Positions 20,701 to 27,812 of a stretch of 30,900 bases of DNA are shown piece after piece. Below the pieces are notes generated by a model. The model made no database searches. It was given only the letters and a program-made list of their open reading frames with translations, and was not told the origin of the DNA. The position numbers and the translations under genes are program-made. Origin of the DNA: a virus; IMG/VR virus record IMGVR_UViG_3300030390_001081, positions 36,251 to 67,150 of that record. One strand, written 5' to 3'. Numbering within the stretch: position 1 is the stretch's first letter; each line of letters starts with the position of its first letter.

Positions 20701-23700
20701 GCCCACTGATATAAATCAAAAGGTAGATCTACTAATATTGAAGGATCAAGAATTAGATGGAGATAGCGAAATGGATGCGCAAGGATATATGTTGCAAGAA
20801 GATGCAGACATAGTAGGAAACCAGTATGGTTTAAACTTTATGCGTAATGATTTTGAAACTGCTAGACATTTTAAATATGTTTATTACGGACAAGATTTAA
20901 GAGAGGATGCATTAGTTAATAATGTATTTGGTCCACATTCTGCAATGTACGCTAAAGCAAATGTAATGTCTATTACTAAAGATATGGAAAATAAAAATCC
21001 ATACTTAGCTAGCGTAGCAGAATTATTACGTGCTCGTAAAAAAGATTTAACTAATAGAAAAGAAAACTATCAAGTAGTAGCTTATCAAGAATCAGCTATT
21101 AAAACAGCTCCTTTTAAGTTAGAAGACTACACTATTAACTTAGACAATACAACTAGTTCTGGTGTTAATGCATTATATGAAATGCAGATAAAAGAACAAT
21201 ACGATAACTTGTACTCTAACGAAGAAGGCTATGTTGGATTAGATGGACAAAACTTTGGTGTACAACTTATATTAGATAAAGAAAAGTTTACATCACCAAT
21301 GGCCGCACAGTCATACTCACAACACCTTACTAATACTACGCCTGAAACTGAATTACTTGCACAAGGTGCACACCGTGCAATTGCAAGAGCTATGCAGTAT
21401 CAGTTGGAGGAATCAGGAGTAAAGAAGTATTATAATGTAGATGAATATACAGAGTCAAAACAAATATCTCTTAACAAGTCTTTGTTAGACAAGATAAGTT
21501 CTAACTGGGCTGGTAATCCTACTGCAAACTTAAGTGAATATGCAAGTCCATTTTTTCCTAAGTTAAATGTATCACGTAACTCTATATTAAATAAATTAAT
21601 TGTTGAGGTAGGTACAAAGGTAACAACACCTGGTACAATTGCATTTCAAGTAACTCCATATGGATATAACCTAAAATCATTTACAACTCTTGGAGCATTA
21701 AAAGAATCTGCTGCAGATCAAAATGAAAGAAATACAATAGACAAGTTAATTAATAAGTATGATAGTAACCTTACAGTTTCTGAAGTTATACTACCATATA
21801 ACATGCAAAAAGATTATAATGTAGGTGATATTATATTGGGTAGTAGAATACCTTCACACGCAAAATCTACGCAACCTGTATTAGTTGTAAAAGACTTTTT
21901 TGATAGAGATGCTGGTAGTATAATTGCTGTAGGTACTAAAGTATCTAAAGCTATGGGATCTGACCTTGATGGTGATGCTATTTTTGTAAATGGTAGGTAT
22001 GTTAAAAAGAATTTAAAATTATCTGAAACTGCATACAATAGAGCTTTTGATAATATAGTAAGTTTAAACGGACATCCTGCACATCAAGCAGAAGCATCTG
22101 AATCTATTGAATTTGAGGATACGGCAAAAGATGCTTTAAAGTTTTCTGAAGAAACATTAGGAAGAAAGCAAGATAGTTTTGCAGAAGAGTCTAGTCAAAT
22201 GATGCCTATAGGTATGTTAAATGCATTTAATGAAAATGTACCTGCTGGTGGTATGATTGGTATAGCAGCTACTATGCAAAGAGATTTAAATTATTTTGCA
22301 CATCACAATGCTGAGTTAGACTTTAGCGTAAGAATAAATGGTGTTGAAAGAAATAAAATAACAGATGATGGAGGTTTAACTTATTTACAAACAGCAAAAG
22401 TTTTAAACATTATACTTGATAATCCTAAGTATCAATATGCAAGAAAGTTAGGGTTTACATATGAAACAATTAAAACTGCAATGCTGTTGTTAAGAATGGG
22501 TTATAGTTTTAATGAGGTAGCTACAATACTTAATAGTCAGGGTGCATTAAAGTATGGTAAGTACGCATCAGAGAGAACTGTTATTAATGTAAATGATATG
22601 TCATACTATACGCCTGGACAAAAGGCTATGGTAGAATACTATGAAAGCGAAAACAATAATAAAGAAATAAATAGCTCTATAGAGTTCTTATCAAGAAAAC
22701 AATCGCCATCATTATATGTTAGACAAAACATTGATCCTCAGTTAAAAGTAGATAAAGGTGGTGTAATTAATCTTGACTTTAGTGATGTACAAAGCAACGA
22801 GTTTAATATGCAAGTAGTTAAGCTGCTTGATAATTTAAATAAAGTTGGTACAGAAGTGTTTAATGCTGGTAGAATTATTGGTGCATATGGTTTAACTATG
22901 CAGAATGGATTTCAAGTAGATAAACTTATATCAGACTTTAATAATGTAGGTTCTAAAGATTCTAGATTTATAGAAGGCCCTATAAATAAATTAAAAGCTG
23001 ATCCTATTATACAGCATAATATTAAAGTTCTTAATAAAATAAAAGAATTAGATCAAGAAATTAATACACAATATAGTACAGAAGCTGTAGCCGTACAAAA
23101 AGAAATAAATAAAATTGTTAGCTCTGACCAGCAAAACATATTTGAAAGTCATCCTATAGCTGTAAGACAATATCAATTATTTAGAATGCAACAAGACCTA
23201 TCTGTCTTACAAGATATGCCATCTATTGATGCATTGTTTGCTCAGATTGAACAAGTTAAACTAGAAAACGATAAACTGCCATATGAATTACAAAACAGAT
23301 TTATTGCTGATGGTATAATTTTAAACCCTGAAACAAAGTCTGTGTCTTTAAATAGTAGATTTGTTGATTCTAATATACCAGAGTCTGATTTATTTGTATT
23401 ACAAAGACACTTTGATTTATTAGATCAAAATAGAGGCATAGGAGCATTTGATGTTGCACCAGGTACACCAAGAATAGAAGTAGAAAGAGTAGAAAATGAA
23501 GATGGTTATATTCCTAAATATGCTGACTTTACTACTGATTTAAGAAAGACATTTATACAAATGGATTTTTTACAAAATGGCTGGATAGGTTCATCTTCTA
23601 CCTCTGTATTGTGGAGTCCTAATACACATGGAGTTGATTTTAAAATAAACCAAGAACTAAATAACCTTATACTTGATAACAAGCGTACAGTTACTAATGA

Positions 23701-26620
23701 AGAAGCTAAAAGTATTGCACTAAACTTTTTAAAAGATTATTCTTTTAATGCTCCTTCTGTTACTATGAGAGAAAGCGATATATCAGAAGATGGAACAGTA
23801 TATGTTATAGCTGGTTTCCCACCGCCTGTTGTAGATAAATTACAAAAAGAAAATACACAACACGTTGTAAAGTCTTGGGATAACACAGATAAAAAATACA
23901 GAACTTTTGAATATGTAGATGGTAAGTATTATTTAATTGGTGAGTCTAAGTTTAATCCTAAAACACAAGAACAGCATAATAGAAATAATAAAACTAAAAC
24001 ATTTAAACAAGTTACTAGAAAAGCAGTTGATAGAACTTTCTTTGCTAAAAGATCTAATAAAGGTAAATACAAAGGTGCTAACGATGTATCTGACACTATA
24101 ACTAATAGAGCTGAACAATCTGGTATACCTACTAAAGCATTATCTAAAGATGCTTACTTTCAAATTAAAGGTTTGTCTTCTCGTAACAGAACTATTTCTG
24201 CTGGTACTGAACAGTATTATAATAAAATGTATGAGAACTATGTAGATCAACATCAAGATTTATATGATACATTGTATTTACCAAATATTAAAACTAACAA
24301 ATACAAAGAAATGTCTGAAGGTGAATTAGTTAGCATTTCTGTTGACCTAATTAATTTTGATAAAGTATTATATAATCAATATATAGAATACATTGGCGTA
24401 GAGCTTACTGAAAGAATGGAGAAAGAGCAGATAGCAAACATTGCTAAAGTAGCTAACAAAAATAATATATCTCTTGTAGGTAAAGATTTGGGCGCTTGGG
24501 AATCTTGGCTTATATCTAATAATTTAAAACAAACTAATCCTGAAGTACAGAACATTATAAGAAAACTTCAAAATGATTACATGAAGTTTGTAAAAGATTA
24601 TAGACGTGAAGCTATGATAATATCTAAATTAGAAAAACAGATTAAAGATAATAGACTATCTAATCTTACTAACTCACAAATGGTTGGACTGTTTCTAAAA
24701 GGAAAGCTTAATGATTATATATATAAAAATTTATATAAAACAAAAGTAAACGCAGATGGTAGAGAGTTTATTGTACTTAGATCTGAAGAAGAAATAAAAG
24801 GTTTACCTCAATATGAAATTGAGTTTTATTTTAAGTTTAAAGATATGGTGCAAAAATATAGTCCTGGTATTGATGAATCATCTATACCTTACAAGTCTAT
24901 GTCTGGTATACCTTCATTGGCTAGACACGGTTTATTAGGATTATACAAATCACAAATAGGTAGTACTTCTGATTTAAATAATATAAAAGTATTAGGAGAG
25001 TTGCCAGATGGAACTACAGAGATAAGAACATTTGCTGAGTTTAAAACATTGTATGAAGCTAAAACAAAAGATTCTTTATTGAATAAAGCTAAAAATATTG
25101 TAAGATTAGAAAAAGTTCGTAAGCGTGCTGTAGCAGCATCTAAAAGAGGAATGAATGATGATAAGACTCCTATAATTTTAAATAAAGCAGAGAGAGCTAC
25201 AATGACTGATAGCGATATATTCTACAATATGATTGACAATAAAAATGTTAGTGTGTCTGAACTTGGTTCTAAAGACCTGGGCGATATACTTAAATCATAT
25301 GTTCATAGTAATATGTTTAAACATGGATCACAAAGATTTAGACAAGATTATTTAAATACAGTTAATGTTATTACAGATAAAAATGGTAAAAAGTATTTTG
25401 AAGAAACTTATCAACAATGGGCAGTTAGAAACGAGAAAGATGATTTCTTAGGGATGCAGTCTTACTTACCATTAATTGATGGAGCTATAGCACTAAACAA
25501 GCTTAAGGGTAATGACAACATGGTTGATTACTTACAGGAAGTTTGGAAAGATAATATTATAGGTGGTAAAAAACAAAAAGCATTTAAAGGTCCATTTGAT
25601 TGGGCTGTAAATAAATTAGTAGATTTAACTACACTATCATATATTGGTTTAGATTCTTCTGTTGTTATTGGTAATGCTGCCATGGGTAAGTATACATCTT
25701 TACGTGCTAAAGGTGGTAAAGAATTTATAAGTGGTGAGAAAAGATTTTGGCAAGGTTTTCTTGGTGGACAAGAATCTGTAAAAGATAAACTTACTCGTGC
25801 TAAAAAGTTAGAGTTTGGTTCTACAAATAAAACCTCAGCTATGTTGAATGAATTATTTAAGTTTGAATACTATCAGTATGAGGATATATCTGCAGTACAC
25901 AAACAAAATCCTTTGTTTAGACTTGCTTTATGGCCAATGGAACAATCTGAAAAATGGATACAAGGTGTAATGTTCTTTGGACAAATGTCACAAAAACAAT
26001 GGAACTCGTATGATGCTGATGCTGATGGTAATTTATTAGTAAAAGCTGTAGATGGTAAGTTTTATAAATACAGTGATTTAGAATTAAGTGATGTTAGTGA
26101 AGATGCATTAAGTATAGATCGTATTAATCAGATAGTATTTGATGTAAAAAAACAACAAGGATTTGGTTACTCGCCATTAGATCAACGTAGATTATCTATG
26201 TACTCCTGGGGTAGAGCTTTAGGACAATTTAAAAAATATTTCTTTTCATTAAGTAGAGAAAGATTTGGATCTGAAAATATAGACATGTATGGTAATGCGG
26301 ACGTAGGTACTTATCGTGCAGCATTTGAATATACTAAAGATATGTATCAAGGTAAAAAAGATTTTAATGATTTTAAAAAGTTACCTAAATACAAAAAAGA
26401 TGCAATAATAAGATATGTAAGAGGTGTGGCTGTTACGTTTGCAGCAATGTTAGCATATGGATTATCATCTGAAGATGATGATAGTATTATATCAAATCAG
26501 ATTAATAAAACTGCACACGCAAGAATACAAGAACAAAATATTTTCTTTAATCCAGAAAGATTAAAATTTATGGCTACACCGCCAGCAGTGAATTTTGTTT
26601 CGGATAGATTAGGATATTAA
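14711..26620 (+). CDS. Giant virion protein with two-barrel RNA polymerase and zincin-like motifs, 3969 aa
   Basis: One uninterrupted frame fills 39% of the window. Residues ~1-460 contain Gly/Ala-rich hydrophobic segments (~278-345) like those of ejected phage proteins. About 560-860 is a Lys/Glu-rich coiled-coil and low-complexity linker with a basic end (KTKSKTKTE). HEYTGH lies at 928-933 (zincin-like). Candidate RNA polymerase landmarks follow: DAQGYM at 2022, a SAIK motif with Lys2131, GSRIP followed by SHAKST, and DLDGD at 2418-2422. DxDGD is the metal-binding active-site signature of multisubunit and crAss-like/YonO two-barrel polymerases. The best-studied relative, Cellulophaga phage phi14:2 gp66, is about 2180 aa, so this protein carries about 1800 extra residues. 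The last ~400 residues are helical with a hydrophobic stretch (~3904-3918). Inferred role: injected with the DNA and transcribes early genes. Polymerase assignment is strong on motif and context; domain borders are estimates. Confidence 0.8.
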   Translation: MGFDLNEFFQSQVKGARGGYQQAQDDLKQDVDNYDVGGPMDANPGEDFSISQGDISASALQQRTSFRTTGRGSGFQTPEMIIPEDPNVQGAIDQDRFLKQSMTRTEDIARSEVSRLQRSLIAGSGQVVSMVGDIFNFLHAITPDTGETFEPFETVGTFLTKHGDKTMNEYKNTYIPEELETIGVNDMFNPTFWTGDVAQQVPNFLSMLTPGVLGTKLASKGLLKYLPKYTKASRGFLDDTVGVVTRTKGGLGSLTPIINVGIEGADDFILSRSGKALSAFLGGGIGTTMVDGATIAGQTYRQGLQVGLTEEESSVAAANVFGNNFAWAGINGISWGLTFGGVRLAPVRGLVNKMPKNTFGKTVSGILQSRITSGISKAGLEAVEESFQETYQDWVQKRQLAKAQGIPFEYDGDYLYLSSGYAEYYNSPENNRTKYVAGATGILGGGFSSIINDTAKQQLAMDRQREILEQNLDLLNDNSRTSRLAVVDNVVKHSVESRETGELTAYLQQQLDKGIIDQKLFDFYTNVINSYEELYNRIPEYIEETEGFGKEQYFSNLTLVERNKNALKYSEEELQSWKDANKDSEGTKGYNEVLAQKEGELAELANELEQASAKAREINLGIEQEILTENRKFKKGVSVTPEGKLTRGEGKKVGGKFAPESKLDQEQKEDILTKEAEKKQAKEESKESEKTEEQTEGEPSVVKRVVDKAGDIARKTGERLGIVSAKEETPETTPTEETTPEVAAESKTETKQQASEDVSVSKVASKIKTGTLSPENVRTQDKTDVDAAVKSVAQKLDSGVTADKLTENEKTIAIEFAQEVRQARKKKVETKTKSKTKTETSQKSKPKPRDKKGKKSNYKSANQAVTKNLNFRLRNARIANTMFIQDKLGIAVGVIDSSYNHFGTTPAYEVAGAIFVDPNKLYQELFVHEYTGHIYFRANQDSPLIKKFIQEYANSNEYAAMKGRYPELEMFTYNGQELTLSEISQDLHERSFNKDDNFYYAELEADLQALIDIVDEIAANETAGAYEGTGVTKQIEDYAELKRMLQENKLVKELKPQQQMALMEEGWATYISDPDNPNTREDARKIFDGLMENPEENKKRKSRIKRFWNIVSKQGKSIEKEATTTLQSKEGLAGLSLDEIKSRLTSDMLRMTPEEVRQGRATSSRRMNYKPNRSLTDTSVFENELATNVYNELVNNPKLIKEFAERYKDNPSDLLQDEEFINVIVESMTQLSYQYGVHNRFAEAIIYNTKKLSKLNREVIDLQKKIDSATNLDSRREFVKQAKFKRAQLVKAAAKIQPKDIDTTTIQMGDNSMSVRNFAQAIAFKVMNRRGINSAFNKFNAQVSKLSKDATLSKIEETFNNALKKEGLSDLQIEGLASEQLRVVIDEYEKVFGLNYHGLDAITDINELVDYSDNILNIYNKDKDELLSGLSSLMMDFTRVYMQTEEAQSKKKTSRQPYVKQKALGAMAIILQTAQQHRGDLQGFIGSIRSNKNSSVRAFLKYLEDRLQVEGVKYKKPLQLLRTKERSGVMKSLADHLLTSVWINFSNKTNEQIFNTVQRGNDSTQTNDLDLFNEETTASEERALVARVIKEGGFIFNQGKDGARRRRDVAFTQKMIDAIRGLNEDKSTTFQDAESILMEMFDVYGGNYFFWNTLEQTGVVDGKNRISLNDWFKKNEKKIIKASKDPKIAVDVFAPVLQQAALNSRVFYYFTMIKNAEGNPSNTMNSRSFIINQNERLNEFFTRKDNETDQEYNDRVFDRAKALRDIYGDNAYLPFELKTIDGVFTVQPKQNVLKFRGGLISQLNNKGLNYVRLTPQELMVSEMTDFISALGRRRQTDSDGNIVDTTYMQQVGVFAEKTRMYYVETKLLKDTQIKEEIDLRLSEYVGQTYQDGKLILPFIKSKGKKAVIDEVYVNKQVRLLGNHINNNLHLYKDNVDFQNLFDGNKLNAQGKKALRTYILNYGINRFQAQRMFIGDHKQFKNETDYVKRSAGAIARQMPTDINQKVDLLILKDQELDGDSEMDAQGYMLQEDADIVGNQYGLNFMRNDFETARHFKYVYYGQDLREDALVNNVFGPHSAMYAKANVMSITKDMENKNPYLASVAELLRARKKDLTNRKENYQVVAYQESAIKTAPFKLEDYTINLDNTTSSGVNALYEMQIKEQYDNLYSNEEGYVGLDGQNFGVQLILDKEKFTSPMAAQSYSQHLTNTTPETELLAQGAHRAIARAMQYQLEESGVKKYYNVDEYTESKQISLNKSLLDKISSNWAGNPTANLSEYASPFFPKLNVSRNSILNKLIVEVGTKVTTPGTIAFQVTPYGYNLKSFTTLGALKESAADQNERNTIDKLINKYDSNLTVSEVILPYNMQKDYNVGDIILGSRIPSHAKSTQPVLVVKDFFDRDAGSIIAVGTKVSKAMGSDLDGDAIFVNGRYVKKNLKLSETAYNRAFDNIVSLNGHPAHQAEASESIEFEDTAKDALKFSEETLGRKQDSFAEESSQMMPIGMLNAFNENVPAGGMIGIAATMQRDLNYFAHHNAELDFSVRINGVERNKITDDGGLTYLQTAKVLNIILDNPKYQYARKLGFTYETIKTAMLLLRMGYSFNEVATILNSQGALKYGKYASERTVINVNDMSYYTPGQKAMVEYYESENNNKEINSSIEFLSRKQSPSLYVRQNIDPQLKVDKGGVINLDFSDVQSNEFNMQVVKLLDNLNKVGTEVFNAGRIIGAYGLTMQNGFQVDKLISDFNNVGSKDSRFIEGPINKLKADPIIQHNIKVLNKIKELDQEINTQYSTEAVAVQKEINKIVSSDQQNIFESHPIAVRQYQLFRMQQDLSVLQDMPSIDALFAQIEQVKLENDKLPYELQNRFIADGIILNPETKSVSLNSRFVDSNIPESDLFVLQRHFDLLDQNRGIGAFDVAPGTPRIEVERVENEDGYIPKYADFTTDLRKTFIQMDFLQNGWIGSSSTSVLWSPNTHGVDFKINQELNNLILDNKRTVTNEEAKSIALNFLKDYSFNAPSVTMRESDISEDGTVYVIAGFPPPVVDKLQKENTQHVVKSWDNTDKKYRTFEYVDGKYYLIGESKFNPKTQEQHNRNNKTKTFKQVTRKAVDRTFFAKRSNKGKYKGANDVSDTITNRAEQSGIPTKALSKDAYFQIKGLSSRNRTISAGTEQYYNKMYENYVDQHQDLYDTLYLPNIKTNKYKEMSEGELVSISVDLINFDKVLYNQYIEYIGVELTERMEKEQIANIAKVANKNNISLVGKDLGAWESWLISNNLKQTNPEVQNIIRKLQNDYMKFVKDYRREAMIISKLEKQIKDNRLSNLTNSQMVGLFLKGKLNDYIYKNLYKTKVNADGREFIVLRSEEEIKGLPQYEIEFYFKFKDMVQKYSPGIDESSIPYKSMSGIPSLARHGLLGLYKSQIGSTSDLNNIKVLGELPDGTTEIRTFAEFKTLYEAKTKDSLLNKAKNIVRLEKVRKRAVAASKRGMNDDKTPIILNKAERATMTDSDIFYNMIDNKNVSVSELGSKDLGDILKSYVHSNMFKHGSQRFRQDYLNTVNVITDKNGKKYFEETYQQWAVRNEKDDFLGMQSYLPLIDGAIALNKLKGNDNMVDYLQEVWKDNIIGGKKQKAFKGPFDWAVNKLVDLTTLSYIGLDSSVVIGNAAMGKYTSLRAKGGKEFISGEKRFWQGFLGGQESVKDKLTRAKKLEFGSTNKTSAMLNELFKFEYYQYEDISAVHKQNPLFRLALWPMEQSEKWIQGVMFFGQMSQKQWNSYDADADGNLLVKAVDGKFYKYSDLELSDVSEDALSIDRINQIVFDVKKQQGFGYSPLDQRRLSMYSWGRALGQFKKYFFSLSRERFGSENIDMYGNADVGTYRAAFEYTKDMYQGKKDFNDFKKLPKYKKDAIIRYVRGVAVTFAAMLAYGLSSEDDDSIISNQINKTAHARIQEQNIFFNPERLKFMATPPAVNFVSDRLGY
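17492..17509 (+). other. HEXXGH zincin-like motif in the giant protein
   Basis: Codons 928-933 encode HEYTGH in the context LFVHEYTGHIYF, a helix of the kind that carries zinc ligands. The six-residue HEXXGH form differs from the usual HEXXH and is known from peptidase family M49. Candidate downstream acidic ligands are YYAELEADL (about 75 residues later) and ALMEEGWATYI. Proteolytic activity is an inference. Confidence 0.5.
21962..21976 (+). other. DLDGD catalytic motif of a two-barrel RNA polymerase
   Basis: Codons 2418-2422 read D-L-D-G-D, preceded by VSKAMGS and followed by AIFVNG. About 45 residues before it is the phrase GSRIPSHAKST. The order 'R-x-P-x-H...S...V-x-x-G-x-D-x-D-G-D' parallels the NRAPTLH...NADFDGD region of bacterial beta-prime subunits and the corresponding region of crAss-like virion polymerases. 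The three Asp residues would hold the catalytic Mg2+. Confidence 0.8.
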
Positions 26621-26624
26621 TTAT

Positions 26625-26632
26625 TATATTTG
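26625..26632 (+). promoter_or_regulatory. Bacteroidota -7 promoter element (TATATTTG) before the surface/envelope gene block
   Basis: TATATTTG matches TAnnTTTG exactly and lies in the 26-nt gap after the giant gene, 14 nt before the next ATG. No good -33 TTTG is found at the expected 17-23 nt spacing; the nearest TTTTG ends at 26597, 27 nt upstream. It may be a weak or phage-modified promoter giving a short leader. Confidence 0.4.
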
Positions 26633-26646
26633 TAAAAAATAATAAC

Positions 26647-27012
26647 ATGGCAAATACAAATGACGTAAATGGTGCAGCACTAGGTAAATATGGTGTAGCT
26701 TATATGGATACAACCGATTTATTTACACCACCAAATGGTATGGTGATTGTAGCTATACAGTTTCTTGCACAAAATACTTTAAATACTTTAACGTCTTTTG
26801 ATACTGATTCTGGTACTAGAAGGTATGCGAATACTGCTAATGCAGCACATGCAGCAGAGGATAATTTAGAAGGAAAAAATGGTGCGCAGTTAGACAATAC
26901 TGCTATATTTCCAGTAGGAACAATTATTTATGGTAGATGGAGTACTGTAAAATTACAAACTGCAGATTCTAATGGAGGTATATTAATTTATTTATCACCA
27001 AAAGGTAGTTAG
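26647..27012 (+). CDS. Small virion decoration/fibre protein, paralogue A
   Basis: This 121-residue beta-rich protein has no signal peptide. It starts MANTNDVNGAALGKYG, has a hydrophobic strand (GMVIVAIQFLAQ, 31-42) and ends with FPVGTIIYGRW (88-98), a VKL strand and IYLSP. It aligns along its whole length with the protein at 27444-27812: the same N-terminus ([AT]-LG-[KQ]-YG), the same central strand and the same 'FPxGxxIxGRWxxVxL...Y' ending. The 'FPxGxTIYGRW' ending is one I know from small surface or fibre-type proteins of marine phages, so a trimeric decoration role is likely. It is the first gene behind the second promoter element. Confidence 0.6.
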   Translation: MANTNDVNGAALGKYGVAYMDTTDLFTPPNGMVIVAIQFLAQNTLNTLTSFDTDSGTRRYANTANAAHAAEDNLEGKNGAQLDNTAIFPVGTIIYGRWSTVKLQTADSNGGILIYLSPKGS

Positions 27013-27013
27013 A

Positions 27014-27436
27014 ATGTCAATTAAAAAAGATTATACAAATAGTACTATAAGAAACGATTACAAAAGTAGAGTTAAAAGTCAAACTCTTACTAAAATTGTT
27101 GTAGAAAATGAAGAAAAAAGAAGTAGAGCGGAACTATTAGATATGGTTGAAGAATTATTTGAAGGACAAAAAAAACAATTAGACTTTAGAGATCTACGAG
27201 CTATGATTCATATGCTTGTAAAATCTGTAGAAAATAATACAGATGATGATACAGGAGCTACAGCTGGACAAGTAACAGCTATCAACGCTAATACAGCTAA
27301 AATAACTCAAGGTTTAAATACAGCAAACTCAAGTATGACATTTGATATAATTGAGAGTAGAGGTGCATATAGTATAAGAATTAATGTCGTTTGCGATGAC
27401 GGCCAAACAAGAACATTTACAACAAGTTTAAGATAA
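27014..27436 (+). CDS. Fibre-like structural protein with coiled-coil/shaft motif
   Basis: This protein has 140 residues. A basic N-terminal ~30 residues is followed by an amphipathic helix (AELLDMVEELFEGQ and LRAMIHMLVKSV, ~39-72). An acidic linker and GQVTAINANTAKITQGL (85-101) come next. The 'A-I-x-A-N-T-A-K' heptad is common where trimeric phage fibres change from coiled coil to shaft. The C-terminal 35 residues form predicted beta-strands (SIRINVVCDDGQTRTFTTSL). It starts one base after the previous stop and lies between two paralogous small surface proteins. Inferred role: a short fibre or fibre-attachment protein. It has no enzymatic motif. Confidence 0.55.
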   Translation: MSIKKDYTNSTIRNDYKSRVKSQTLTKIVVENEEKRSRAELLDMVEELFEGQKKQLDFRDLRAMIHMLVKSVENNTDDDTGATAGQVTAINANTAKITQGLNTANSSMTFDIIESRGAYSIRINVVCDDGQTRTFTTSLR

Positions 27437-27443
27437 AAAAATT

Positions 27444-27812
27444 ATGGCAAATAATACAGATATATATAATGCAACGCTTGGTCAATATGGATCATCGTTT
27501 ATTACAGGTGACGGTGGAACTGTCGATTTAAATGGTACTTCATCAACAATGTTTGTAATAGCAATTACAATGTTAGCTGATACAACATTTCAGAACTTAC
27601 AAACTTATAAAGGTGAGATAAAATCTATAAGTACAGTTACAGCTGAAAATGATCATGATGCAGAATTTGGTGCAGCATCAAATGCTACTGATATTACTAC
27701 ATCACACACTTTTCCAAAAGGTGTAACAATATTTGGAAGATGGGATTTTGTAGAACTTAATAGTGGAACTTGTGTTTGTTATTTTGCACCACAACCATTT
27801 AATGTGTCGTAA
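27444..27812 (+). CDS. Small virion decoration/fibre protein, paralogue B
   Basis: This protein has 122 residues and is paralogous to the protein at 26647-27012. It starts MANNTDIYNATLGQYG, has a central strand MFVIAITMLAD and ends FPKGVTIFGRW (90-100) with VELNSGTCVCYF. The middle region (~55-88) differs most and would be the exposed, variable part. It has two Cys residues near the C-terminus (CVCY) that paralogue A lacks. It begins 7 nt after the previous stop behind an AAAAATT leader, and its stop overlaps the next ATG (TAATGA). Inferred role: surface decoration or a receptor-contacting knob; both paralogues may form a mixed assembly. Confidence 0.6.
   Translation: MANNTDIYNATLGQYGSSFITGDGGTVDLNGTSSTMFVIAITMLADTTFQNLQTYKGEIKSISTVTAENDHDAEFGAASNATDITTSHTFPKGVTIFGRWDFVELNSGTCVCYFAPQPFNVS

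Noticed and set aside
20751-20776. ELDGDSEMD in the giant protein as an alternative polymerase active site
   Set aside because: It lacks the first Asp of DxDGD and the upstream R-x-P-x-H context; DLDGD at 21962 fits much better.
26010-26030. DADADGN run in the giant protein, Ca-binding or polymerase-like
   Set aside because: Simple GATGCT codon repetition in a short acidic loop with no EF-hand continuation or barrel context.
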